A DNA stretch of 64,000 bases from Suttonella indologenes (lineage in GTDB: Bacteria; Pseudomonadota; Gammaproteobacteria; Cardiobacteriales; Cardiobacteriaceae). The notes under the pieces are model-generated. The model worked only from the letters and a program-made list of their open reading frames with translations. It searched no databases and was not told where the DNA came from. Position 1 is the stretch's first letter, and every line of letters starts with the position of its first letter. Location of the stretch: contig NZ_UHIA01000004.1 of NCBI RefSeq assembly GCF_900460215.1, positions 1,186,001-1,250,000 on the forward strand, in the 5' to 3' direction. Positions 1 through 7,817 of this stretch are shown here, piece after piece. The position numbers and the translations under genes were made by a program.

Positions 1-19
1 GTTAAGATAAAAATAGACT

Positions 20-361
20 TCATTTTTCCCTCAACACCTGCCACAGCAATAATATCCAGCCCAGCAGCATCGACACACCGCCCACAGGCACCACATAGCG
101 CAGCGGCAAACCCGTCAGCACCATCAAATATAAAGAACCTGAAAACAGCAGCGCGCCGAAGCTCCACAGCATCGCCACTTTAGCGCGCGCGGGACTTTGT
201 CCGCTCAGCCACAATAAAGCCAAAGCATGCACAATATGATAACGCTGTGCCTTTTCCATCCACACCGCCTCTTGCGGCGGCATCGTGTAATGCCCTGTCG
301 CCGCGCCGATGATAAGCCATAGCAAAGCGCCTGAAATACCCACTATCTGCCAAGTTTTCAT
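20..361 (-). CDS. DUF423 family small membrane protein
   Basis: A 113-residue protein, almost entirely hydrophobic, with about four predicted membrane segments; it starts MKTWQIVG and ends in WQVLREK. The pattern of an N-terminal helix, a polar stretch with Trp-x-x-Ala-x-x-Tyr-His, then HALALLWLS fits the DUF423 (YgdD-like) inner-membrane family, whose biochemical role is unknown. The reading frame stays open far upstream, but the ATG at 361 overlaps the stop of the heptosyltransferase gene by four bases (ATGA), which suggests translational coupling and fixes the start. The usual family glycine-rich GAFGAH segment is only partly kept (GAATGH). Family assignment is good; function is unknown. 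Confidence 0.75.
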   Translation of the reverse strand: MKTWQIVGISGALLWLIIGAATGHYTMPPQEAVWMEKAQRYHIVHALALLWLSGQSPARAKVAMLWSFGALLFSGSLYLMVLTGLPLRYVVPVGGVSMLLGWILLLWQVLREK

Positions 362-1365
362 AAAGATACCCTCTGAATTGTGTCTTGAAAAGCCGTCCAA
401 ATCTCCGCTGCCGACCATGCCGCCATACAGGCATTCGCCGTCGCCGCGCCGTGTCGGCGGCAATCTTTTTTCATGCAAGGACGGGAGCGCGACAAATTCT
501 CCGCCCGTGCGCCGCGCATACCGCTTAAAGCGGCATCCGTCGCGGCAAAAAGCCCTAAAACAGGCACGCCCTGCGCCGCAGCCAAATGCCCCAAGCCCGT
601 ATCGACCGACAAGACCGCCGCACTCTCGCGCAAGAGCTGTGCAATCTTGGGCAAAGGCATTTTTGTTATCACTTCCGCCTGCGAGGCGGCAGCCAGACGC
701 TGCGCGCGCGCTTCTTCTTCGGCATTGCCCCATAACAAACGCACCCGATAGCCCGCCTGCTGCGCCAAGAGAATCAATTCCAGCCATGTGCTTTCGGGCA
801 ATAATTTGCTTGCCCAAGTCGTACCGTGCAAAAAGACCAAATCGCGACTCTGCCGCTCCTGCCATTGCGGCAGGGCAAAATCTTCCGTCGGCGGCAATGC
901 GTAAGCCAAAGCGGAGGCGCACAATTGCCGCGTACGCAGCACCGCATGCTGAAGGCGCGGTACCTGCGCTTTATGCTGATAAAACAGGCTTGCCCAGCCC
1001 TCGCGCGCACTCTGCCAATCATAGCCGCAATGCGGTGCAGGGCTTGCCAAATACGCCAAGACCGCGCTTTTAATCAATCCCTGCGCATCAATGACCGCCG
1101 CATATTCCTGCGCACGCAATGCCGCAATCACTTGCCGCCATTCGGCGCTGCGCCACCATAGACGGCTGTGTTTGCGCAAACGCCGCATCGGCACCGCCAC
1201 CACTCTATCCACCGCAGGATGCATAGCAGCCAAAGGCGCAAAAGCCTCTTCCACCGCCCATGTAATCCGCGCATCCACCTGCGCCGTCATATCGCTGACG
1301 GCGGCAAAACTGTGCACCACATCGCCGAGAGAAGAAAGTTTGACCAACAAAATATTTTGTGCCAA
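358..1365 (-). CDS. waaC: Lipopolysaccharide heptosyltransferase I (WaaC-like)
   Basis: GT9-family glycosyltransferase expected to add the first heptose to Kdo of the lipid A–inner core at the cytoplasmic face of the inner membrane. The N-terminus reads AQNILLVKLSSLGDVVHS, the hallmark of WaaC/RfaC, and the C-terminal half has VDTGLGHLAAAQGVPVLGLF, the ADP-heptose-binding region. From TTG 1365 it is 335 residues, near the family length of about 320. The alternative GTG at 1395 adds ten residues; the frame is open further but would run into the divergent gene starting at 1397. No convincing ribosome site separates these options. The stop overlaps the next gene (ATGA). waaC is the best fit; waaF and other GT9 members are less likely. 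Confidence 0.8.
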   Translation of the reverse strand: MAQNILLVKLSSLGDVVHSFAAVSDMTAQVDARITWAVEEAFAPLAAMHPAVDRVVAVPMRRLRKHSRLWWRSAEWRQVIAALRAQEYAAVIDAQGLIKSAVLAYLASPAPHCGYDWQSAREGWASLFYQHKAQVPRLQHAVLRTRQLCASALAYALPPTEDFALPQWQERQSRDLVFLHGTTWASKLLPESTWLELILLAQQAGYRVRLLWGNAEEEARAQRLAAASQAEVITKMPLPKIAQLLRESAAVLSVDTGLGHLAAAQGVPVLGLFAATDAALSGMRGARAENLSRSRPCMKKDCRRHGAATANACMAAWSAAEIWTAFQDTIQRVSL

Positions 1366-1396
1366 ATTACCAATCCATTTATAAAAATTTGCCACT

Positions 1397-2167
1397 ATGT
1401 TACCACTAGATAAAGAACTTCTCAGCTTTGCCGAACAATTAGCCGACCGCGCGCGCGGCATTACGCGGCAATATTTCCGCCAAGCCCTAAGCATTATTGA
1501 TAAAAATGATGCCAGCCCCGTTACCGTTGCCGATCAGGAAACCGAAGCCGCCTTGCGTGCCCTGATTAATCAACATTACCCCGAGCACGGCATCATCGGC
1601 GAAGAATACGGCGCACAAACCAGCGCCTCACCCTATCGCTGGATTATCGACCCCATCGACGGCACGCGCAGCTTCATCAGCGGCTTTCCGATTTACTGCA
1701 CCCTGATTGCACTGCTCTACCACGATAAACCTGTCTTAAGCATCATCGACATGCCGATGTTAGACGAACGCTTTCTTGCCGCCGGAGAAGGCAGCCGGCT
1801 TAACGGACAAAGCATCCGCGTCAGTCAATGCCGCGAAATCAGCCAAGCCTTGGCTTACAGCACCGACCCCGGCATGTTTGACGTGCGCCAATACGAACGC
1901 CATCAGCAAGTGGTGCGACAAGTCCGCCAACAACGCTACACCGGCGACGGCTACGCCTATGCCATGCTGGCGGCAGGTTGGATCGATTTAGTCGTTGAAG
2001 CGGGTATGAAAATACACGACTTCCTGCCCCTGATTCGCATCATCGAAGAAGCGGGCGGCATCATCAGCGACTGGCAGGGACAACCGCTGACCACGCGCAG
2101 TAACGGCGAAATTCTTGCCGCCGCCACCCCTGAATTACACCGCCAAGCCATGGCTTTACTCAACTAA
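1397..2167 (+). CDS. hisN: Inositol-monophosphatase-family phosphatase, probable histidinol-phosphatase HisN
   Basis: A 256-residue Mg-dependent phosphatase of the IMPase fold. Visible motifs are the metal-binding GEEYG near residue 74, the WIIDPIDGTRSF motif near residues 90–101, and the C-terminal GDGYAYAMLAAGWIDLVVEAG…HDFLPLIRIIEEAGG block. Within the superfamily, the GSRLNG and GDxYAYxLLAAG wording is closest to HisN-type histidinol-phosphate phosphatases rather than to CysQ or SuhB. This would complement the HisB encoded at 20.5 kb, which is dehydratase only. The start ATG lies 1–31 bases from the divergent waaC start and lacks an obvious ribosome site. The family is certain; the substrate is inferred from motif resemblance and could be another phosphate ester. 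Confidence 0.65.
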   Translation: MLPLDKELLSFAEQLADRARGITRQYFRQALSIIDKNDASPVTVADQETEAALRALINQHYPEHGIIGEEYGAQTSASPYRWIIDPIDGTRSFISGFPIYCTLIALLYHDKPVLSIIDMPMLDERFLAAGEGSRLNGQSIRVSQCREISQALAYSTDPGMFDVRQYERHQQVVRQVRQQRYTGDGYAYAMLAAGWIDLVVEAGMKIHDFLPLIRIIEEAGGIISDWQGQPLTTRSNGEILAAATPELHRQAMALLN

Positions 2168-2176
2168 GGAGGCAAT

Positions 2177-2929
2177 ATGCTCGTACTCGTTACCGGAGCC
2201 AGCGCCGGATTCGGACGCGCACTCAGCATCGAACTTGTGCGGCGCGGACACCGCGTCATCGCCTGCGCGCGCCGCGCCGAACGTCTGCAAGCCCTGCAGA
2301 CGGAACTCGGCGACGCGCTCTATCCGCTGCATTTCGATATTCAAGACATCACCGCCATGCAGGCGGCGATTCACAGCCTGCCCGCAGCATGGCAAGACAT
2401 CGACGTGCTGATTAATAATGCCGGCTTGGCGCTCGGGCTGGACATGGCACAGGAAGCGCAACTGGACGACTGGCTGCAAATGATCGACACCAACATCCGC
2501 GGACTGGCGGCAATGACCAATCTCATCTTGCCGCGCATGGTCAAAAACAATCGCGGACACATCATCAACCTCAGCTCCACCGCCGCCAATTACGCCTACC
2601 CCGGCAGCAATGTTTACGGCGCCAGCAAAGCCTTCGTCAAACAATTCAGCCTGAATCTGCGCGCCGATTTATACGGCACGGCGGTGCGCGTCAGCAATAT
2701 CGAACCGGGACTGATTAGCGGCACCGAATTTTCCGCCGTCCGTTTTCATGGCGACCAAGCGCGCGCCGACAGCGTTTATCAAGGCGTGCAAAACATCAGT
2801 CCCGAAGAAATGGCGGACATCATCATCTGGTGCGCCGAACTGCCGCCGCATATCAATATCAACCGCTTGGAAGTTATGCCCACCGCGCAGAGCTTTGCCG
2901 GCTTAAAAGTTTATAAAAGCGAAACATGA
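2177..2929 (+). CDS. ydfG: SDR-family NADP-dependent 3-hydroxy acid dehydrogenase (YdfG-like)
   Basis: A 250-residue short-chain dehydrogenase. The cofactor-binding TGASAGFG (residues 6–13), the structural NNAG near residue 80 and the catalytic Ser/Tyr/Lys set (NLSSTAANYAYPGSNVYGASK) are all present. The ARRAERL stretch after the second strand carries arginines typical of NADP preference. The C-terminal half (NIEPGLISGTEFSxVRFxGD) is characteristic of YdfG, which oxidises L-allo-threonine or serine and reduces malonic semialdehyde. A strong AAGGAGG lies nine bases before the ATG, and the stop overlaps purN as ATGA. Exact substrate not shown by sequence. Confidence 0.85.
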   Translation: MLVLVTGASAGFGRALSIELVRRGHRVIACARRAERLQALQTELGDALYPLHFDIQDITAMQAAIHSLPAAWQDIDVLINNAGLALGLDMAQEAQLDDWLQMIDTNIRGLAAMTNLILPRMVKNNRGHIINLSSTAANYAYPGSNVYGASKAFVKQFSLNLRADLYGTAVRVSNIEPGLISGTEFSAVRFHGDQARADSVYQGVQNISPEEMADIIIWCAELPPHININRLEVMPTAQSFAGLKVYKSET

Positions 2930-3495
2930 AACACATCAGCGTCCTTATCTCGGGCGGCGGCAGCAATCTCGCCGCCATTATCCAAGCCATCGGGCAGCAA
3001 AGGCTGAAACAAATCAGCATCAGCCAAGTCATCGCCGACCGCGACTGCACCGGCAAAGCCCATGCCTTTGCCGCCGACATTCCCTTTACCATGATTGACC
3101 GCAAACTCGGTGCCGCCGCCTTTGCCCAAGCCCTTGATGCCGCCATTGCGCCGCACAGCGACCTCGTCGTCCTAGCCGGCTTTTTAAGCATCATGCCGGA
3201 AAGCATCATTGCCAAATTTCCGCGTAAAATTATCAATCTGCATCCTTCACTGCTGCCGAAATTCGGCGGTGCGGGCATGTACGGCATGCATGTGCACCGC
3301 GCCGTTATCGCAGCGGGGGAAACAGAAAGCGGCTGCAGCGTGCATTATGTCGATACGGGCATTGATACCGGCGAAATCATCGCGCAAAGCCGCTGCCCCG
3401 TCTTGCCGGACGACAGCCCAGAAAGCCTGCAAGCGCGCATCGCGCCCCTAGAGCATGAATTGCTGGTATCCGCCATCAATAGCGTGCTTAATTAA
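2926..3495 (+). CDS. purN: Phosphoribosylglycinamide formyltransferase
   Basis: GART enzyme of de novo purine synthesis: transfers the formyl group of 10-formyltetrahydrofolate to GAR. At 189 residues it matches single-domain bacterial PurN. It shows the ISGGGSNL phosphate-binding start, VLAGFLSIM, the catalytic Asn/His pair in INLHPSLLPKFGGAGMYG, and the GCSVHYVDTGIDTGEII block with the catalytic Asp. The ATG overlaps the upstream dehydrogenase stop (ATGA), so the two are probably co-translated. No purM lies next to it, unlike in enteric bacteria. No terminator is seen after the stop; a repeat-rich gap follows. Confidence 0.95.
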   Translation: MKHISVLISGGGSNLAAIIQAIGQQRLKQISISQVIADRDCTGKAHAFAADIPFTMIDRKLGAAAFAQALDAAIAPHSDLVVLAGFLSIMPESIIAKFPRKIINLHPSLLPKFGGAGMYGMHVHRAVIAAGETESGCSVHYVDTGIDTGEIIAQSRCPVLPDDSPESLQARIAPLEHELLVSAINSVLN

Positions 3496-3836
3496 AGCTA
3501 TGCGGATTTACGCGCAGGAGCAAGAGGCGAATTAGAAAGCTTTTTATGGTTGAAGAACTAAAAAAGTGATACAAATTGGTGGGTTACAGGCACGCCAAAT
3601 TTCCAAGCCCACTAAAATATTAGAGGGCTTTGTATTTTTCTTTTTTAACCGTAAAGCTTTACGGCATCCGCTTCCCGTTTCTGCTATAGTCGAAGAATTG
3701 AAAAAGTATTACGGTGTTGGCTCGCCTTGTACTACTTTTTCACTTCTCCGACTATAAAACACGCATTCAATATGAATCTAAGAAATTAAAGTTAGCTTTG
3801 AGCGCCTTACACTTCATACTTGAATCTACTAGCTAT
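3496..3836. other. Gene-free AT-rich gap with a palindromic element
   Basis: This 341-base gap between purN and the end of dusA (converging) has no convincing gene. A 63-codon frame at 3566–3757 is low-complexity and crosses the inverted repeat described separately, so it is not called. A degenerate third copy of the repeat arm lies at 3547–3570 in direct orientation, with 19 of 24 bases matching 3689–3712. No clear purN or dusA terminator is visible apart from the palindrome itself. Confidence 0.6.
3685..3756. repeat. 72-bp palindromic MITE-like element
   Basis: Two 28-base arms (3685–3712 and 3729–3756) are inverted copies with 25 of 28 positions matching, around a 16-base centre. The element begins TATAGTC and ends GACTATA, so it is flanked by TA as in Tc1/IS630-type insertions. 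The left arm matches the left end of the IS630-family element at 54534 at 21 of 28 positions by direct comparison. The structure recalls Correia-type repeats of Neisseria, but I cannot confirm kinship. It could form a strong hairpin in transcripts of purN or dusA and might act as their shared terminator. Confidence 0.6.
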
Positions 3837-4820
3837 TTAACAAAGCTTCTTTGAAAATACCGCCGCAAGGGCTTTGTGCCAAATCTCAATGCCCGCCTCA
3901 ACGCTTCTGGCTTCTTCGCTTAAAATGCGGCGGAATTGCTTGGCGCCGACTTGTCCGTTAAACAGTCCGAGCAGATGCCGCGTGTAATCGCTGAGGCGTT
4001 CCCTATTGTCCAAAGCCTTTGTCAACAAAACTTCCAAAGCGGCTAAAACGCTCTCAATGATCGGTATTTCACATCCAAATAATTCGGCGGCTTCCAATAA
4101 GAGACGCGGTTCTTGGTAAGCGGCGCGTCCCAACATCACGCCGTCCACCGCCTGCAAATGCTGTTTGGCTTCGGCAATGCTGTTAATGCCGCCGTTGATG
4201 ACAATATGTAGTTCAGGAAATCGCTGCTTGAGTTCATAAACCAATTCATAATTCAGCGGCGGAATATCGCGGTTATCCTTGGGGCTTAAGCCCTGCAGCC
4301 ATGCCTTGCGCGCATGCACGATAAACACGCGGCAATCGCTTTCACTTGCCAGACAATCCACAAAATCAATCACTTGCCGCTCGTTCTGCTCATCAATGCC
4401 CAAACGGTGCTTAACCGTTACCGGCACATCGCTTTCTTTCTGCATGGCTTTTAGACATTGGGCGACCAAACGCGGCTCTGCCATCAGGCAGGCGCCGATG
4501 CGATTGTTTTGCACGCGGTCGCTGGGGCAGCCGACATTCAGATTGATTTCCGCATAGGCGAATGTTTGCGCTATTGCGCTGGCTTTTGCCAATTCATCGG
4601 CTTTGCCGCCGCCCAATTGCAGGGCGCAGGGCATATCGCCGCTATGCTTGAGATAACGCGCGGCATCGCCGAAGATAATCGCGCCGGTAGTAACCATTTC
4701 GCTATACAGCAGCGCCTGCGGACAGAGAATGCGGTGAATGCGCCGACATTGCGGCGTTGTCCAATCCAGCATCGGCGCCACGCTAAAACGCCGCGCGGCG
4801 GCTAAAGCATCAATTGACAT
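3837..4820 (-). CDS. dusA: tRNA-dihydrouridine synthase A
   Basis: FMN-dependent reductase that makes dihydrouridine in the D-loop of tRNA. The 327-residue protein begins with FSVAPMLDWT, has INLNVGCPSDRVQ with the catalytic Cys, then FIVHARKAWLQGLSPKDNR, which is diagnostic for DusA over DusB or DusC, and VINGGI plus VMLGRAAYQEP for phosphate binding of FMN. The start overlaps the end of the SPOR-protein gene by 11 bases, so it is the last gene of an argS–SPOR–dusA unit. Confidence 0.93.
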   Translation of the reverse strand: MSIDALAAARRFSVAPMLDWTTPQCRRIHRILCPQALLYSEMVTTGAIIFGDAARYLKHSGDMPCALQLGGGKADELAKASAIAQTFAYAEINLNVGCPSDRVQNNRIGACLMAEPRLVAQCLKAMQKESDVPVTVKHRLGIDEQNERQVIDFVDCLASESDCRVFIVHARKAWLQGLSPKDNRDIPPLNYELVYELKQRFPELHIVINGGINSIAEAKQHLQAVDGVMLGRAAYQEPRLLLEAAELFGCEIPIIESVLAALEVLLTKALDNRERLSDYTRHLLGLFNGQVGAKQFRRILSEEARSVEAGIEIWHKALAAVFSKKLC

Positions 4821-5385
4821 AGGCTTTTAAAACGTGGTCTTTGATGCCTTCACGCTGCAGACGGTTTTGAATATTCACCGCCTCCTCGCGTTCCGCATAA
4901 GGCCCGATTTGCACTAAGAATAAAGTGCCGTCTTTGATAATCTGCACCGGATAATCGCGCAAAATCATTTTTGCTCTGAGACGGTCGGCATGCGCTTCTT
5001 CGCTGAATGCACCGAGCTGAATGCGATAATGCCGCCCTTTGATGCTACTTTTATCCGCTTGGGCAATTTTATGCTGCAATTCCGCCTTGACTTGCTCATC
5101 GCGTTTGCGCAAAGATTCATAGAAGCTATATTTCGGCGTTTGCGCCGCTTGAACGGCTTGTCTGTTGTTTTGCTGTTCTGTTTGCACAGACGGTTTTTCC
5201 GCCACCGGTCGCACATAGCCTTCTTTGTGTTCTTTGAAGAAATTCACACCGATCAGCAATAAAATTCCCAAAATTAAGAACAGCAAAAACATGCCCATGA
5301 TGCGCTGCGCCCAAAAGGCTTTGCTATTGGGGCGCAGCGCATTTTTATTACGCTTGCGCCTGTTTGCGCTGGCTTTTTTACTCAC
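4810..5385 (-). CDS. SPOR-domain membrane protein (FtsN-like)
   Basis: A 191-residue bitopic protein: a basic cytoplasmic N-terminus (KKASANRRKRNKN), one membrane segment near residues 29–48 (MGMFLLFLILGILLLIGV), a low-complexity Gln-rich linker, and a C-terminal SPOR domain from about residue 118 (YRIQLGAFSEEAHADRLRAKM … LVQIGPYAEREEA). SPOR domains bind denuded septal glycan. The position directly after argS (four-base overlap) and the topology match FtsN-type division proteins, but the short linker and poor conservation of the N-terminal essential region mean FtsN itself is only inferred. Confidence 0.8.
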   Translation of the reverse strand: MSKKASANRRKRNKNALRPNSKAFWAQRIMGMFLLFLILGILLLIGVNFFKEHKEGYVRPVAEKPSVQTEQQNNRQAVQAAQTPKYSFYESLRKRDEQVKAELQHKIAQADKSSIKGRHYRIQLGAFSEEAHADRLRAKMILRDYPVQIIKDGTLFLVQIGPYAEREEAVNIQNRLQREGIKDHVLKAYVN

Positions 5386-7160
5386 ATTCTCTCCTGCGCC
5401 TGCACACCGACAACCGCCAAAGCATTACGCAATACCTGCCCCACGCAATCGGTCAGCAGCAAACGCGCCGCGCGAATCTCCGCATCTTCGTGCAAAACCT
5501 TATGCCCCGCATCATAGAATTGATGCCAAGCGGTCGCCAAATCGCGCAGATAGCCGATGACCATATGCGGTGCTAATTGCTCGCCGGCGCTGATCAGCAT
5601 ATCGCGGTAACGTCCCAATTCGCGAATCAGGGCTTTTTCTTCCGCCTCATTCAACTGATTGCGCAATTTCAGGGCGTCTTCCACCTGATATTCCACCCCT
5701 GCTTCTTTGGCGCGCTCCATCACGCGGCAAGTCCGCGCATGGGCATATTGCACATAGTAGTAAGGATTGTCTTTGCTGCTGGAAACCGCCAAATCCAAGT
5801 CAAAATCCAAATGCTGCTCGGGTTTGCGCATCACATAGAAAAAGCGCGCCGCATCCGAGCCGACCTGCTCGCGCAATTCCCGCAGGGTAACGAATTCGCC
5901 GCTGCGTGTGCTCATCTGCACTTTCTGCCCGTTTTGATACAAAACGGCGAATTGCACCAAAGCGATATGCAATTGGCTGGGATTCAGATTCAATGCCGCT
6001 AAAGAAGCGCGCACGCGTGCCATATAGCCGTGATGATCGGCGCCGAAAATATCGATCATCACATCATAGCCGCGTTCGTATTTATCCAAATGATAGGCAA
6101 TATCTGAAGCAAAATAAGTAGTTACGCCATTTTCCCGCTTAACCACGCGATCTTTCTCATCGCCGAATTCTTCCGCCTTAAACCACAAAGCGCCGTCTTT
6201 CTCATAAATAAAGCCGCCTTCCTGCAATTTGACTAAGGTTTTTTCCACCATGCCACTGCTAAACAAAGAGCGCTCTGAGAACCAACGCTCGAATTCCACG
6301 CCGAATTCCTGCAAATCCTGTTTGATATCCTCTACTTCCGCCTGCAATGCCGCTTGGAACACCGTCTCGTAGTTTTCAGCGCCTAATTTAGCTTTCAATG
6401 CCGCAATCGCGCCGTCAATCCATTGATCACGCGCCCCTGCCGCCGCTTCCGCCTCGCTCCACTCCTTAGGCTCGGCATGCAGCCATTGCTCAGGCTGATG
6501 CAATAAGGCTTCGCCATGCGCCGCTTTCAGACTGTCGGCAATGCCAATCACATAATCGCCTTGATAAATCCCCTTAGGCAGCACCTTATCCACGCCGCAT
6601 TGCTGCATATAACGCCAATACACCGACAAAGCCAAAATATCCATCTGGCGTCCAGCATCATTGACGTAATATTCCTTATCGACCTGATGCCCGTTGACCT
6701 TAAGCAAATTCGCCAAACTGTCGCCATAGGCGGCGCCGCGTCCATGCCCGACATGCAAAGGTCCGGTGGGATTTGCAGAAACAAATTCCAGCAAAATTTT
6801 CTGCGTCGGCACCGCTTGCTGCCGACCGAAATGCTCGCGCTCGCGCACAATATCCGCCAACACGGCGGTAGCGCTGTCTTTTGCCAAGCGGATATTGATA
6901 AAGCCTGGCCCCGCCACTTCCATACCCGCCACGCTGTCCATCAAAGGCACGCTGACGATAATTTTATCCGCCAAATCGCGCGGCTTCATGGCGAAAATCT
7001 TGGCGAATTTCATCGCCACATTGCTGGCGAAATCGCCGTGCGCAGGGTCTTTGCAGCGCTCGATTTCAATCGCTTGATTGAGATTTTCGGTGGGGATATT
7101 GTGGGTTTTCGCTAATAATAATAAGGCACTCGCCAACCCATCTTGAATTTCGGCTTTCAT
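5382..7160 (-). CDS. argS: Arginine–tRNA ligase
   Basis: Class I aminoacyl-tRNA synthetase of about 592 residues, close to the usual 577. It has the N-terminal Add-1 domain, the HIGH-type motif in FVSANPTGPLHVGHGRGAAYGDSLANLL, the FASDIAYHLDKYERGYD block, QMSTRSGEFVTL at the KMSKS-loop position, and a C-terminal DALR anticodon-binding domain ending in AVVGVQAQERM. Two consecutive ATG codons occur; a GGAG lies three bases before the one at 7163 and six before the one at 7160, so 7160 is preferred. First gene of the argS–SPOR–dusA unit. Confidence 0.95.
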   Translation of the reverse strand: MKAEIQDGLASALLLLAKTHNIPTENLNQAIEIERCKDPAHGDFASNVAMKFAKIFAMKPRDLADKIIVSVPLMDSVAGMEVAGPGFINIRLAKDSATAVLADIVREREHFGRQQAVPTQKILLEFVSANPTGPLHVGHGRGAAYGDSLANLLKVNGHQVDKEYYVNDAGRQMDILALSVYWRYMQQCGVDKVLPKGIYQGDYVIGIADSLKAAHGEALLHQPEQWLHAEPKEWSEAEAAAGARDQWIDGAIAALKAKLGAENYETVFQAALQAEVEDIKQDLQEFGVEFERWFSERSLFSSGMVEKTLVKLQEGGFIYEKDGALWFKAEEFGDEKDRVVKRENGVTTYFASDIAYHLDKYERGYDVMIDIFGADHHGYMARVRASLAALNLNPSQLHIALVQFAVLYQNGQKVQMSTRSGEFVTLRELREQVGSDAARFFYVMRKPEQHLDFDLDLAVSSSKDNPYYYVQYAHARTCRVMERAKEAGVEYQVEDALKLRNQLNEAEEKALIRELGRYRDMLISAGEQLAPHMVIGYLRDLATAWHQFYDAGHKVLHEDAEIRAARLLLTDCVGQVLRNALAVVGVQAQERM

Positions 7161-7225
7161 CATCTGCTCCGCAGCAAAAATTAAAACGCGCTATTTTACC
7201 GCTCTCAGGGCTTGCCGCCAAATGC

Positions 7226-7756
7226 TTATAAACTGCCGCCAAATAAATGCAGAAAGCCGACAAACAGCCGATAAGAAAGCAAAAGCAACAAGAATAAGAG
7301 CGCAAACACAATCGCCGCTAATATCCAGCGCTGTTTGCGCGACAGCAAAGGCTGCGCCGTCGTCGCTTGCAGCACGCCCAAGGATTGCGGGGCAAGCTGA
7401 TGTCGGGCGGCAAGATAGTTTTCGCTGATTGCCAATACCTTGGTACTGGGACGCATCGCAATATCAAAAACAAGTCCGATCACGGGGATGCTGCCGGCGA
7501 AAAAATCCAATACCGCCAAACGGTAAGCCGGCAGCAATTGCCGATGCGGTACGCCGGCTCGACGCGCCAAACGTACGCTGTACAGCGTTAAGAGAAAACC
7601 TGCCGCATCGCCGAGGACGGGAACGGCGGATAAAATCGCGTCCAAACCAAAACCTCTGCGTACAAAAGGGATTTTTATCCAGCCGTCCATCAGGCGGCTG
7701 AATTTTGCCAAACGCTGTAATTGCCGAAGCGTATGTTGAGGGGGTGCTTGAGTCAT
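7226..7756 (-). CDS. DUF4112 domain membrane protein
   Basis: A 176-residue protein. The central portion LDAILSAVPVLGDAAGFLLTLYSVRLARRAG followed by VLDFFAGSIPVIGLVFDIAMRPSTKVL is the DUF4112 signature: two amphipathic or hydrophobic segments each with a P-V-x-G-D/L motif. A third strong membrane helix sits near the C-terminus (RKQRWILAAIVFALLFLLLLLSYRLFVGF). AAAGGACGG precedes the ATG at good spacing. It stands between priA and argS on the same strand. Family function is unknown. Confidence 0.75.
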   Translation of the reverse strand: MTQAPPQHTLRQLQRLAKFSRLMDGWIKIPFVRRGFGLDAILSAVPVLGDAAGFLLTLYSVRLARRAGVPHRQLLPAYRLAVLDFFAGSIPVIGLVFDIAMRPSTKVLAISENYLAARHQLAPQSLGVLQATTAQPLLSRKQRWILAAIVFALLFLLLLLSYRLFVGFLHLFGGSL

Positions 7757-7817
7757 TGTCCGTCCTTTAATATTGCCCGACTGGGCTTCTGCTGAGTGCA
7801 GCGTATTTTATAGCCTC

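Noticed and set aside
309..1073. Long plus-strand frame opposite waaC
   Set aside because: Antisense shadow rich in Pro/Arg/Ala created by the codon bias of the real gene; waaC motifs on the other strand are decisive.
3566..3757. 63-codon frame after purN
   Set aside because: It is low-complexity (runs of Phe) and its last third is the palindromic element, so coding is unlikely.
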